Assembly (NCBI RefSeq): GCF_000819685.1
Contig: NZ_CDBR01000023.1
Location: 92,433-156,432, forward strand
Length of the DNA: 64,000 nucleotides
Source of the DNA: Aeromonas allosaccharophila
GTDB taxonomy: Bacteria > Pseudomonadota > Gammaproteobacteria > Enterobacterales > Aeromonadaceae
Direction of reading: 5' to 3'
The notes under the pieces are model-generated. The model was not told where the DNA came from and did no database searches. It was given only the letters and a program-made list of their open reading frames with translations. Shown here in pieces: positions 38,063 through 46,311 of this stretch (position 1 is the stretch's first letter; the number at the start of each line of letters is the position of its first letter). A program made the position numbers and the translations under genes.

Positions 38063-39349
38063 ATGAAAGTACTGATCATTGGCAACGGTGGCCGCGAACA
38101 CGCCCTGGCCTGGAAGGCCAAACACTCCCCGCTGGTGCGCCACGTTTTTGTAGCGCCGGGCAACGCAGGTACCCAGCTTGAGCCGGGGGTCGAGAACGTT
38201 GCCATCGAGGCGACCGATATCGAAGGGCTGCTGGCCTTTGCCAAAGAGAAGCAGGTCGGCCTCACCATCGTCGGGCCGGAAGCGCCACTGGTGAAAGGGG
38301 TGGTGGATGCTTTCCGCGCCGCCGGCCAGCCGATCTTTGGCCCGACCGCTGCCGCTGCCCAGCTGGAAGGCTCCAAGGCTTTCACCAAGGATTTCCTGGC
38401 CCGTCACGCCATCCCGACTGCCGAGTACCAGAACTTCACCGAAGTGGAGCCAGCACTCGCCTACCTGCGCGAGAAGGGCGCCCCCATCGTCATCAAGGCC
38501 GATGGTCTGGCGGCGGGCAAGGGGGTGATTGTCGCCATGACCTTGCAGGAGGCGGAAGACGCGGTGCGCGACATGCTCTCCGGCAATGCCTTTGGCGAAG
38601 CGGGCTCCCGGGTGGTGATTGAGGAGTTTCTGGAGGGGGAAGAGGCGAGCTTTATCGTCATGGTCGATGGCGAGCACGTGCTGCCGATGGCCACCAGTCA
38701 GGATCACAAGCGGGTTGGCGACGGTGATACCGGCCTCAACACCGGTGGTATGGGGGCTTACTCGCCGGCACCGGTAGTGACTGCCGACGTGCATAAAAAG
38801 GTGATGGAGCAGGTGATCATGCCGACCGTGCGCGGCATGGCGGCCGAGGGCAACGTCTACACCGGTTTTCTCTACGCCGGTCTGATGATCGACGGTGCAG
38901 GCAATCCCAAGGTGATCGAGTTCAACTGCCGCTTTGGCGATCCCGAGACCCAGCCCATCATGCTGCGGATGCAGTCCGATCTGGTGGAACTCTGTCTGGC
39001 CGCTTGCGCAGGCAAGCTGGATCAGAAAGAGGCCATCTATGATCCCCGTGCCGCCATCGGCGTGGTACTGGCGGCGGGAGGCTATCCCGGCGATTACAGC
39101 ACCAATCACCCCATCAGCGGCTTGCCGGTGGATGAGGTGGCGGGCGAGAAGGTGTTCCATGCCGGTACCCGTCTGGAAGGCGATACCAGCCTGACCCAAG
39201 GTGGCCGTGTACTATGCGCCACAGCGCTGGGCCATACGGTTGCAGAGGCTCAGCAGCGTGCCTATCAGCTCGCTGGCCGCATCAAGTGGGATGGCGTCTT
39301 CTACCGCAAGGATATCGGCTGGCGCGCCATTGCTCGCGAACAGGAGTAA
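38063..39349 (+). CDS. purD: phosphoribosylamine--glycine ligase
   Basis: 428-residue ATP-grasp enzyme of purine synthesis. [62 protein letters not shown] and [12 protein letters not shown] are diagnostic. Conserved partner downstream of purH; followed by a clear terminator. Confidence 0.97.
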   Translation: MKVLIIGNGGREHALAWKAKHSPLVRHVFVAPGNAGTQLEPGVENVAIEATDIEGLLAFAKEKQVGLTIVGPEAPLVKGVVDAFRAAGQPIFGPTAAAAQLEGSKAFTKDFLARHAIPTAEYQNFTEVEPALAYLREKGAPIVIKADGLAAGKGVIVAMTLQEAEDAVRDMLSGNAFGEAGSRVVIEEFLEGEEASFIVMVDGEHVLPMATSQDHKRVGDGDTGLNTGGMGAYSPAPVVTADVHKKVMEQVIMPTVRGMAAEGNVYTGFLYAGLMIDGAGNPKVIEFNCRFGDPETQPIMLRMQSDLVELCLAACAGKLDQKEAIYDPRAAIGVVLAAGGYPGDYSTNHPISGLPVDEVAGEKVFHAGTRLEGDTSLTQGGRVLCATALGHTVAEAQQRAYQLAGRIKWDGVFYRKDIGWRAIAREQE

Positions 39350-39380
39350 CTGACGCAAGCCATTGGCCCGCTGATCCAGA

Positions 39381-39402
39381 CCCCGCTACGGCGGGGTTTT
39401 TT
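39381..39402 (+). terminator. terminator of purHD
   Basis: CCCCGC/GCGGGG stem with loop TACG and six T. Confidence 0.9.
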
Positions 39403-39626
39403 GTCCCTGTTTACCGCTTTCCACCATCCTCTTGCCGCGCGTCACCAGTGCTTAATCAGTTACCAAGTGCAAACAAGCACGGCATAGCTGTCACTATTTG
39501 CCACAAAAAAACAGCATTTTTCACAAACATTTCACCCTGAGTCATGGCATCATGCCCTGATGAATTCTTGCTGGGATTCATAAGTACCCCTAACAATTCG
39601 AGCATGTCGTTATATAAGGAAATCCC

Positions 39627-40001
39627 ATGTTGAAAACCGTCCGCCCCCTGCTGCTGCCTCTGATGTTTGGCCTGATGACCCTGCCTGCCGTGGCGGGTGA
39701 TCTGGAACAGCCGATGAAGAAGATTGGCTTCAACTACAAGCAGGCCGTCAAGGCTGATGATGCAGCCACCATGGAGCAGCACATCAACGAGATGAAGGCC
39801 CAGCTGGATGTGGCCAAGCAGAAGAACATGCCGGCCGCCAAGAAAGAGAAATTCCTTGAAGGGATGAACGAGGTACAGACCGAGCTGGATGCCAGCCTGG
39901 CCGCACTCAAGGCGGGTGATGAGGCCAAGGCGCGCGAACATCTGGCCAAGGTCAACGACCTGAAGAAGGAGTACCACAAATATGCCAAGCAAAAAGGGTG
40001 A
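39627..40001 (+). CDS. cybC: cytochrome b562 family protein
   Basis: 124 residues. Signal peptide ends ...PAVAG near residue 24. The mature chain is a predicted four-helix bundle; Met in DLEQPMKKIG near the N terminus and His in KKEYHKYAKQ near the C terminus sit where the b562 heme ligands are expected. Soluble periplasmic electron carrier of unclear role. AAGGAAA precedes the ATG. The 3' end overlaps the next gene by 20 bases, so the pair is co-expressed. Confidence 0.82.
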   Translation: MLKTVRPLLLPLMFGLMTLPAVAGDLEQPMKKIGFNYKQAVKADDAATMEQHINEMKAQLDVAKQKNMPAAKKEKFLEGMNEVQTELDASLAALKAGDEAKAREHLAKVNDLKKEYHKYAKQKG

Positions 40002-40539
40002 GCCCTTTCGCTGGGATCCGCTGGTTCGCCTGACCCACTGGGGCTTGGCGGCGGTCTGCATCGGCAACCTCTGGGTTAACGAAGCGGGCGAGGAGTGGCA
40101 CGAGTGGCTGGGTTACGGCGCCATTGGGCTGGTCTCCTTGCGTCTGCTCTGGGGGCTCACCTTCGCCCGTGGCTACGCCCGCCTTGGCGCCCTCATCCCC
40201 AGCGGTGAGGATTTTCGTCAGCAGGCGCGCGAGATGCGTGAGCGCCAGCCTCCGGCACCGGGTCACCATGGCAGCGGCAAGCTGGCCGTGTGGGCGCTCT
40301 GGCTGGTCGTGCTGGCCACCGCTGGCAGCGGCTGGTTTCAAAATACCGAGATGGGTTTTGAACTGGGCGCTGACGAGTGGCATGAGTGGTGCGTGGTGGC
40401 GTTGCAGGGGTTGATTGGTCTGCATCTGCTGGCCATTGTGTTTACCTCCTGGCGTCAGCGCAGCAATTTGGTCACCCGGATGCTGCCTGCCATCGGGCGT
40501 CGCTCATCCATCCAGAGCGGCAGCAACGAGCAGACCTGA
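39982..40539 (+). CDS. cytochrome b561-type membrane protein
   Basis: 185 residues, about four membrane helices, resembling the small Ni/Fe-hydrogenase b-type cytochromes. Paired histidines appear in RLTHWGLAAVCIGN, EWHEWLGYGAIGLVSLRLLW, DEWHEWCVVALQGLIGLHLL. AAGGAG lies inside the b562 gene ten bases before this ATG. The overlap and the shared cytochrome nature suggest a membrane donor for the periplasmic b562 (inference). Confidence 0.85.
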   Translation: MPSKKGEPFRWDPLVRLTHWGLAAVCIGNLWVNEAGEEWHEWLGYGAIGLVSLRLLWGLTFARGYARLGALIPSGEDFRQQAREMRERQPPAPGHHGSGKLAVWALWLVVLATAGSGWFQNTEMGFELGADEWHEWCVVALQGLIGLHLLAIVFTSWRQRSNLVTRMLPAIGRRSSIQSGSNEQT

Positions 40540-40594
40540 GGCTCAGCATTAGGCTCCTTGTCTCTGAGTGAGGCGCCTGATCCGGACCCTGCCC

Positions 40595-40620
40595 AGACCC
40601 GCCCCTGGCGGGTCTTTTCT
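40595..40620 (+). terminator. terminator of the cytochrome pair
   Basis: Perfect stem AGACCCGCC/GGCGGGTCT with three-base loop and TTTTCT. Confidence 0.88.
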
Positions 40621-40671
40621 ATGACCTCATCGAGCTCATCACTGGATATTGCCCGTTCGGCAGATGCAAAA

Positions 40672-40698
40672 AGGCCGCTCCTGATGAGCGGCCTTTTT
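40672..40698. terminator. terminator of the left tRNA copy
   Basis: AGGCCGCTC/GAGCGGCCT stem with A run and T run on its two sides, directly past the 3' end of the minus-strand tRNA. Confidence 0.8.
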
Positions 40699-40703
40699 CA
40701 ATT

Positions 40704-40779
40704 TGGTGGCCCTGGGGGACTTGAACCCACGACCAATCGATTATGAGTCGACTGCTCTGACCAACTGAGCTAAGGGGCC
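40704..40779 (-). tRNA. tRNA(CAU), left copy with a one-base deletion
   Basis: 76 bases including CCA. Anticodon CAU in loop CTCATAA. The acceptor begins GGCCCCT, as in tRNA-Ile2 (lysidine type) and not elongator tRNA-Met. The 3' acceptor strand is AGGGCC, one G short of the right copy's AGGGGCC, so position 3 cannot pair. The -10 (TATAAT, 40803-40808 on the minus strand) is present with a weak -35. Probably defective unless the missing base is a sequencing error. Confidence 0.8.
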
Positions 40780-40885
40780 ATGATGTTGGTTTTGCGGCGT
40801 GGATTATATTATCCCCACAATATCAATCACTTGTGTTTTGTGACCGTATTATCTTGCCTCAAGTCATATCCGGTAGCTTCACTCC

Positions 40886-40928
40886 AAGTACACTTACAAG
40901 TACACTTTGAAGATATTGAAGTGCACTT
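40886..40928. repeat. left-end repeats, possible integrase arm sites
   Basis: AAGTACACTT at 40886 and 40898 and AAGTGCACTT at 40919, 18-60 bases before the integrase start. The first two are 12 bases apart, the same spacing as the pair at the right end (46879, 46891). Confidence 0.65.
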
Positions 40929-40945
40929 AGCGAGGTTGCCATCCA

Positions 40946-42247
40946 ATGCCATTGACTCACAGTGAAGTAAACGCGCTACCCGCGAAAAAGAACCCATATT
41001 TTCAGACTGACGACAATCGCACCCGAGGAGAAGGGAGGTTAGGTGTGCAGGTATTCCCGAGTGGCACAAAGACCCTGACGTTTCGCTACAGGCGCGAGGG
41101 GAAGTGGGCATTTATACCGCTTGGCAGCTTCCCAAACCTCACCCTTGCCGATGCCCGCGAGAAGGCCAAGGCGTTTGGTCAGATGATCCGCGATGGTCTA
41201 GACCCCAAAGACGAACTGGCCCGTCAAGCAAAGGAGCGGGAGCAAGAAAAGCGGGAGCATGAGCAGCAAGGAACCATTGAGCAGCTATTCAAAAGCTACA
41301 CCGAGCAGATGAATAAGGATGGCAAGCGCACCTATGAGGCCGTATTGGTGGCCTTGGAGAAAGAGACCTACCCAGTAATCAAACCCACGACCAAAGCTAA
41401 GGACGTGACCGCACACGATATCAAAATCATTCTGGCACACATGATCCACCGTGGTGCTGCTACCCAATCCAATCGAGTCAGAAGCTATCTAATGGCCGCA
41501 TTCAATTACGGGCTAAAGCATGACAACGACCCCGCCAACTTCATAGACGATGCCAAATTTGGTTTGGTGATTAATCCGGTGGCTGCCATACCCAAGCAGA
41601 AGGCCGCCGAACGCGTTGGGGAACGTTTCCTGACGTGGGCAGAGGCTCGCCAATTGCTTGATGATATGGAGCAACCCACTAGCTTAGGCTTGACCCTGCG
41701 TAGCTTGATCCGGCTTTGCTTCTTTACTGGTGGCCAGCGTCCCTATGAACTCGCCGTCTCACGCTGGGCCAATATCGATTGGCAAGCCAAGACCCTGACC
41801 ATTACCGCCGATACTTCCAAGAATGGCCGCCCCCACCTGATCCCCCTTACTGATAGCGCCTTGCGAGTATTGAGAGAGCAGCAAGAGGAAACGGCGGGTA
41901 GCCCCTTTATCTTTGCTCACGCCACCAAGCCAAACGAGCCGATGCCGATGGCCTCACTTAGCCAAGCGATTGACCGTTACCGTAAACGCACCGAGATGGC
42001 ACACTTTATCCCCCGCGATTTTCGCCGCACCTGTAAGACCCTGATGGGTGAGCTTGGCATAGCTAAAGATCTGCGCGACCGCCTACAGAATCACGCCCTG
42101 AATGACGTATCCAGTAAACACTATGACCGATATGAGTACCTGCCAGAGAAGCGCCGAGCCTTGGAGCTATGGGAACGGCGGTTATTGGATCTGGCAGCGG
42201 ATACCGTGGTTTCCGTTAACTTTGGGGGACGTGGGTTATCTTCCTGA
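40946..42247 (+). CDS. tyrosine-family integrase
   Basis: 433 residues. The N-terminal arm-binding domain (GRLGVQVFPSGTKTLTFRYR, IPLGSFPNLTLADAREKA) is the DUF4102 type of P4-like integrases. In the catalytic domain, FFTGGQRPYELAVSRW carries the first Arg, PRDFRRTCKTLMGELG the second Arg (the usual His of HxxR is replaced), NHALNDVSSKHYDRYEY the last His and the probable nucleophile Tyr. It should integrate the element at the tRNA. The start codon overlaps the repeat region, so the integrase may repress its own gene (inference). Confidence 0.92.
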   Translation: MPLTHSEVNALPAKKNPYFQTDDNRTRGEGRLGVQVFPSGTKTLTFRYRREGKWAFIPLGSFPNLTLADAREKAKAFGQMIRDGLDPKDELARQAKEREQEKREHEQQGTIEQLFKSYTEQMNKDGKRTYEAVLVALEKETYPVIKPTTKAKDVTAHDIKIILAHMIHRGAATQSNRVRSYLMAAFNYGLKHDNDPANFIDDAKFGLVINPVAAIPKQKAAERVGERFLTWAEARQLLDDMEQPTSLGLTLRSLIRLCFFTGGQRPYELAVSRWANIDWQAKTLTITADTSKNGRPHLIPLTDSALRVLREQQEETAGSPFIFAHATKPNEPMPMASLSQAIDRYRKRTEMAHFIPRDFRRTCKTLMGELGIAKDLRDRLQNHALNDVSSKHYDRYEYLPEKRRALELWERRLLDLAADTVVSVNFGGRGLSS

Positions 42248-42394
42248 CGCCAAAGGCATTGCTTTAGCGACGATGAATAGTAATGTGAGCCCTAATGGCG
42301 TTACTCAATAAAGGGTGACAATAGCTCTTTGCAATAACAGCGTGCTAACTTAGCTCACAAAATCGTCAGCAATGCACTTGGAGTACTTAAAAAA

Positions 42395-42877
42395 ATGCTC
42401 AAGCTCATTTCTCAACTATTCACCGAAGCAAAAACAGTAAGAAAGGCAGTGGACATATTGTCACGTACTCTAGGGGTTAACCCATCATTGGTATCACGTA
42501 TGATGGGGGATCTTGGGCCTGAGTGTGGTAACGAACTAGGGCTGATGATTGCAAAAACGGAGGGGAGTGCAACTGATCCTTTCCGCTTCATCTATGAATG
42601 TGGCGCACTAATATTTTTCTTCCATTGGTGTTTGTATAAGAGTGCTGGTGACATCAATTGGATGCACCAACATCTAGCAAAACAGGGATTTTTGATTGAT
42701 CAGATCAGTACAGATACGCATGCGTTAAGTATCGCACAGTCACTACTAGGTGGTATTGAATTACGGGGGTACGACCTGCGCAGATTCAACCAAAACCTCT
42801 CTGTCTTTATGGCCGAATATGAAGAGTATCTTGACAGTGATGGCACAAGGGAACCGCCAAAGCTAGTTTTACATTAG
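42395..42877 (+). CDS. unknown protein, element cargo candidate
   Basis: 160 residues, not recognised. An N-terminal region with VRKAVDILSRTLGVNPSLVSRM looks like a helix-turn-helix. A middle hydrophobic stretch (FIYECGALIFFFHWCLY) follows, then a charged C terminus ending EPPKLVLH. GGAG lies 11 bases before the ATG. The next gene starts 12 bases after its stop, so they form a two-gene unit. A and T content is higher than in the host genes. Confidence 0.65.
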   Translation: MLKLISQLFTEAKTVRKAVDILSRTLGVNPSLVSRMMGDLGPECGNELGLMIAKTEGSATDPFRFIYECGALIFFFHWCLYKSAGDINWMHQHLAKQGFLIDQISTDTHALSIAQSLLGGIELRGYDLRRFNQNLSVFMAEYEEYLDSDGTREPPKLVLH

Positions 42878-42889
42878 TGTAGGGATTGT

Positions 42890-43174
42890 ATGGATTTCTA
42901 TAGAAAGGCTTCCTTCATAGCGATCATTGTAGTGTTACTGACCTTAGTGGCAGGGCCATTCCTATTCAAGTTCTATCCAAACTTTGAAAAGGGAAAAGTT
43001 ATGTGTGAATCACAAGGAGGGCATGTTAGCTTTGAAGGGAGGAACATCAAGGTTTATGGTGATAGAATCGAATTGGTCGGTGTCTGGGGAATATTGGATA
43101 GTGGTAAACCCAGACACATTTTGATCCAAACTAAAGGACGGTTGTGTGTAATTGAAGAAAGTAACGCTGATTAG
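42890..43174 (+). CDS. small single-pass membrane protein, element cargo candidate
   Basis: 94 residues: one N-terminal membrane helix (FIAIIVVLLTLVAGPFLF) and an outward soluble domain with two Cys (VMCESQGGHVSF and RLCVIEESN), which could bond in the periplasm. GGGA precedes the ATG. Function unknown. Paired with the gene at 42395. Confidence 0.65.
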   Translation: MDFYRKASFIAIIVVLLTLVAGPFLFKFYPNFEKGKVMCESQGGHVSFEGRNIKVYGDRIELVGVWGILDSGKPRHILIQTKGRLCVIEESNAD

Positions 43175-43480
43175 ATAAACATACAGGAAGGCGTCTAGGA
43201 TCGTCCCTAACGAGGTTGAGAGGCTTACGTGTAGAATCCCTAGGCTACGCCTAGTGACACTATATAGCATAAGTGAGTAGACCAACGCCTTCGGCAAAGA
43301 GTAAAAGACACGCCAAAAAAAGGGAAGAAATCCACACAGTAAGTAGCTAGTAGCCAAGGGCTACAAGGACAGGGGAAGGGGTTTGTCTTTTCTCTCTTTC
43401 CTTTAGGCGTCTTCTTTAGCTTGGCCCTGCCGGCCTGAGGCACATATCTCCAGTAATCCTCTATAACGCCTTCGGCACAA

Positions 43481-43581
43481 GGGGTGGCACTACGTGCCGC
43501 ATAATAATTACTTAATTTATTTGTTATATTATATGTTATTGGGCAAATAGTGCCACCCCCCCTGGCAAATAGTGCCACCCC
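43481..43581. repeat. iteron-like repeats around an AT-rich stretch
   Basis: GGCAAATAGTGCCACCCC at 43542-43559 and 43564-43581, identical and 22 bases apart. An inverted copy matching 16 of 18 bases is at 43481-43498. Each has a GGCA/TGCC dyad. Between the inverted and direct copies, about 40 bases have only three G or C. Confidence 0.7.
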
Positions 43582-43796
43582 TCTTGCACCTAGAGGATGC
43601 TCCCTCATTACAAATGGTATCATCCTCCTCTTCTTGTAGCCCTTCAATCCAGCCATATCCTAGAGCTACTCCTAATTGGAGGGTAGGCATATCCCTTACC
43701 TAGAGAGCACACACACTTAACAAACATCCATGAAAATATTTGTCTAAGAAAACATACAACTAACAGTATAAGTATATATAGAAGCTATTGAAATTA

Positions 43797-43820
43797 GCCT
43801 GCTTACGCAAGTAAGTGGGC
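43797..43820 (+). other. RNA hairpin with GNRA loop in the 5' leader
   Basis: GCCTGCTTAC/GTAAGTGGGC form a ten-pair stem (two G:U) closed by GCAA, 36 bases before the 43856 start codon. Confidence 0.5.
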
Positions 43821-43855
43821 TCTTGCCCGTTCCAAGTCAAGATTGAGGTAATGAG

Positions 43856-44056
43856 ATGATGGTGTATTCCCAAGAAAATGGCCTTCGGGTCAAGATACCT
43901 GCCTTTTGCGCCAATGAGTTGGTCAAGCATTTACCAGAAGGTGTAAAGGCAACTCGCTACATCGTAGACCTAATCCTAAAGGATTTGGCTATCAAGAAAA
44001 AGGATCGCGACAAACGTGATGAAAACTCAACTGGAAATAACAACAGCCCTGTGTAG
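43856..44056 (+). CDS. small ribbon-helix-helix-like protein (putative)
   Basis: 66 residues. LRVKIPAFCANELVKHLP followed by ATRYIVDLILKDLAIKKKD has the strand-helix-helix pattern of small DNA-binding repressors, with a basic tail. GAGGT lies six bases before the ATG. Its 3' end overlaps the next gene by 38 bases. It could bind the repeats upstream (inference). Confidence 0.6.
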   Translation: MMVYSQENGLRVKIPAFCANELVKHLPEGVKATRYIVDLILKDLAIKKKDRDKRDENSTGNNNSPV

Positions 44057-44381
44057 GGCAAACCTGTCTGACCTTTCGAGCAACGATAAACACTTGCTCC
44101 TAACCCTCTCATCCTTTATCAACCCCCTACGTGACGGTGATTTACGTGCATGGCCTACAAACGCTCAGTTAGTAGCCTTAACTAGCTTGTGTGATCGGTC
44201 TGTACGCAATTCCATTTCCAATCTTGAAGAGCGTGGATACCTACAACGTATTACAAAGTACGATGCTGGCGCTAACAAGAAGACCCGAATTTTAATCCTT
44301 AACCTAGACAAGCTGACGCCAGTATCGGCAGAGCCAGAAGCTAAAGGGGATGCTTGGGAGGATGATCTAGATGATTGGTAA
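44019..44381 (+). CDS. winged-helix protein, replication-initiator-like N domain
   Basis: 120 residues. LSSNDKHLLLTLSSFINP, LRAWPTNAQLVALTSLCDRS, VRNSISNLEERGYLQRI is the HTH_36 type of winged helix seen in phage O-like and plasmid replication proteins. The C terminus is acidic and ends EDDLDDW. ATG 44019 (or GTG 44016). It could act at the iteron-like repeats; no primase or helicase domain is fused. Confidence 0.65.
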   Translation: MKTQLEITTALCRANLSDLSSNDKHLLLTLSSFINPLRDGDLRAWPTNAQLVALTSLCDRSVRNSISNLEERGYLQRITKYDAGANKKTRILILNLDKLTPVSAEPEAKGDAWEDDLDDW

Positions 44382-44457
44382 AATCCTATTTTTATATCCC
44401 CTTGTAGTCTATTTAACCCACATGATTTCAATTTTTATAATCCAATAGGTAACGACA

Positions 44458-44721
44458 ATGCAACGATACAACTCAACTCATGACCAATTTATGCTAGCTA
44501 GAGCTGCTGCTAACGCGACGTACTTCGATAAGTTGCGTGAACCAGTCGAAGAGCTATTGGCGTTTGGTTTCGGGTATGTCTCCCTTGCCTCAGCTCTTAA
44601 TGCGAAGGGTTATCTAACCCAACGAGGTAAGCCCTTCACTCGTGAGAGTGTACGCACCCTGCTAAATAACTTAGGGCTTTCTACAGTGGGAGCAGAAGAA
44701 CAAGAATGCAAAGAACAATAA
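44458..44721 (+). CDS. small protein with recombinase-like helix-turn-helix
   Basis: 87 residues. LASALNAKGYLTQRGKPFTRESVRTLLNNL resembles the short DNA-binding segment found in serine recombinases, but no catalytic domain is present. AGGT is eight bases before the ATG. It overlaps the next gene by 16 bases. Confidence 0.6.
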   Translation: MQRYNSTHDQFMLARAAANATYFDKLREPVEELLAFGFGYVSLASALNAKGYLTQRGKPFTRESVRTLLNNLGLSTVGAEEQECKEQ

Positions 44722-44930
44722 TAGCGCACCTCGATCAATATGGTCGCTGTTGTGCTGTAGAACGAGAGCGAGCAGGTGAATTAATTCTCCTAGTAGGGAG
44801 CTTAGACAACGCGGTGAGTTACAAAGAGCTCCCAGAAAAATGCATAAGCTTGGCTATGCGAGAGATTAGCAATACCGTCTCGTCCCAAGGCGTCACGGTT
44901 GTAGTTGGCGAGGAGGTTGTTACTTTATGA
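44706..44930 (+). CDS. small unknown protein of the element
   Basis: 74 residues, not recognised: IIAHLDQYGRCCAVERERAG opens a probable beta-rich fold. Its start overlaps the previous gene and its stop overlaps the next start as ATGA, so it belongs to a coupled run of genes. It resembles the N-terminal third of the following protein in outline (YxxxxRxxCVERxxxxGxI), hinting at common origin. Confidence 0.6.
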   Translation: MQRTIIAHLDQYGRCCAVERERAGELILLVGSLDNAVSYKELPEKCISLAMREISNTVSSQGVTVVVGEEVVTL

Positions 44931-45280
44931 ACCTTTATCATGTCTATTACAACCAACAAGATAGGGCGGTATGCGTAGAGCGCCAAAGCGCAAATGGTAT
45001 CATCAAGATTATTGCAGGCATCAGGCCGACCAGCCTTTACAGCAGAATGCTAGTCACCGATACTTTTACTCTCTCAGAGGCAATCGATGAAGCCTTGTTC
45101 ACCAAGCAAGAGCAACTGAATAAATCGAAAGGGATGCGTTACCAGCGTACCCCCGAGTTAGAGCAAGAAATCAAGCTAGGTTGTTCTCATTCCGTATTAC
45201 ATACCAAATACGGCATCTCTAAACGTACCTATCACCGATTGCGTAACGAGCTTATCAGTGCCACTCCCCCTACCCTGTAG
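44927..45280 (+). CDS. unknown protein with C-terminal helix-turn-helix
   Basis: 117 residues. The N-terminal half (YYNQQDRAVCVERQSANGII) is similar in pattern to the preceding gene. The C-terminal VLHTKYGISKRTYHRLRNEL reads as a helix-turn-helix. GAGGAGG precedes the ATG. Confidence 0.62.
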   Translation: MNLYHVYYNQQDRAVCVERQSANGIIKIIAGIRPTSLYSRMLVTDTFTLSEAIDEALFTKQEQLNKSKGMRYQRTPELEQEIKLGCSHSVLHTKYGISKRTYHRLRNELISATPPTL

Positions 45281-45368
45281 GGTAGTACCTCCCCCCTGTG
45301 CCACATCCTCTCTAGCCCTTGTATATCAAGGCTTAAAACAGCCATTTTTAGCAAAGTAGGACTCTACT

Positions 45369-45503
45369 ATGTGGTGTTTTCTTAACACACGCAAACGGGT
45401 TGCGGTAACCCACTGTGACCACTACCGCGATTATTCAAAATTCAAGAACTATGACATTGATGCCCCTTTCACCTGGGCACCTAACCCCTTTCGGAGAAAC
45501 TAA
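45369..45503 (+). CDS. 44-residue small protein
   Basis: Open frame from ATG 45369 to TAA 45503, with AGGA seven bases upstream. The product begins MWCFLNTRKRVAVTHCDHY and ends PNPFRRN: aromatic and basic, two Cys and two His. The stop is two bases before the next start, and the next gene's GGAG lies inside this frame, so translation would be coupled. No homologue known to me. Confidence 0.5.
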   Translation: MWCFLNTRKRVAVTHCDHYRDYSKFKNYDIDAPFTWAPNPFRRN

Positions 45504-45505
45504 AG

Positions 45506-45880
45506 ATGAATGAACAAATCAAAGACCTGTTTCAAGATGAATCAATCAATGATGATCAGCTTGCAGCCATCATCCAAGAGGCTCAAGGCGACGCCTCTAG
45601 GGTGAGCAAGAGCATGAAAGCCCTTGGTATTGGTGCTGGCTCTAAAGAGCACATTGCTTATATGCAGTCATTGAAGAATGATGCTATGCGCAAGCATGGT
45701 TTCTCAGATCCTATTCAACAAACGGAGTTTACAGGGGATGAATTAGCTAATCCCAATTGGACAACCAAGCAATGGAATCAATGGGAGCGTGCTAGACGTG
45801 TGAAAGCTGGTTACAAGCCTAGCCCACTCACCAACAGCCAAGACGCTGCTGACTTCTTCAAGAAACATAGAGGTGGTTAA
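45506..45880 (+). CDS. unknown soluble protein of the element
   Basis: 124 residues, hydrophilic. The first 60 residues are acidic and helical (DDQLAAIIQEAQGDASRVSK). The second half has LANPNWTTKQWNQWERARR and a basic end. The stop overlaps the next start by one base (TAATG). Not recognised. Confidence 0.65.
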   Translation: MNEQIKDLFQDESINDDQLAAIIQEAQGDASRVSKSMKALGIGAGSKEHIAYMQSLKNDAMRKHGFSDPIQQTEFTGDELANPNWTTKQWNQWERARRVKAGYKPSPLTNSQDAADFFKKHRGG

Positions 45881-46311
45881 TGTCCCTCATCAAGACGCCA
45901 AAGGCTGCAAATTACAAGTTCGGAGGGCAGGCTGATAAGCCTGTCCGCTTCCATGAATACAAATCAGAAATTACTAGATTCTCTTACAAGGGCGTTATCA
46001 TTGAGCGTAACAAGAACACTTACCGTATTACGCCACCCAAACTTAAAGGCTTTGATATGGCTTTGTGTGATGGTGTCTATACCGATACTCGTTCGCTACA
46101 AGGGGCGCTTGATTTGGCCTTTCTGAATGTTGACAGTGAACGCCAAGAAGAACTAAGAGCGCTGAATATCAACCATCGGTGTCCAGCTTGTAAGGGCGTA
46201 ACGCTCATTCAGAAGAGAGATTGGCAAGAGGAGCGGATTTCTTGCCCCTTATGCGCTCGACACTCCCACTATTCCTACTATGAAGCCGTGAAAGATGAAG
46301 TAATCCGGTGA
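45880..46311 (+). CDS. zinc-ribbon protein of the element
   Basis: 143 residues. Two CxxC pairs, CPACKG and CPLCARH about 20 residues apart near the C terminus, form a probable zinc ribbon. The N-terminal part is basic and beta-rich (ITRFSYKGVIIERNKNTYRI). AGGTGG lies just before the ATG. Possibly nucleic-acid binding; not recognised further. Confidence 0.68.
   Translation: MSLIKTPKAANYKFGGQADKPVRFHEYKSEITRFSYKGVIIERNKNTYRITPPKLKGFDMALCDGVYTDTRSLQGALDLAFLNVDSERQEELRALNINHRCPACKGVTLIQKRDWQEERISCPLCARHSHYSYYEAVKDEVIR

Larger units (their letters stand above)
43175..43855. other. 680-base non-coding region of the element
   Basis: No gene accepted. It holds a 13-base direct repeat AACGCCTTCGGCA (43284 and 43465), a small hairpin CTAGGC/GCCTAG near 43242, the iteron-like repeats at 43481-43581 with an AT-rich core, and a hairpin just before the 43856 gene. 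Could contain an origin, a packaging signal, or one or more RNAs. Confidence 0.55.

Noticed and set aside
43240..43656. 138-codon minus-strand frame in the element's non-coding block
   Set aside because: Cuts across the repeats and AT-rich core, lacks a ribosome site, and its composition looks random.
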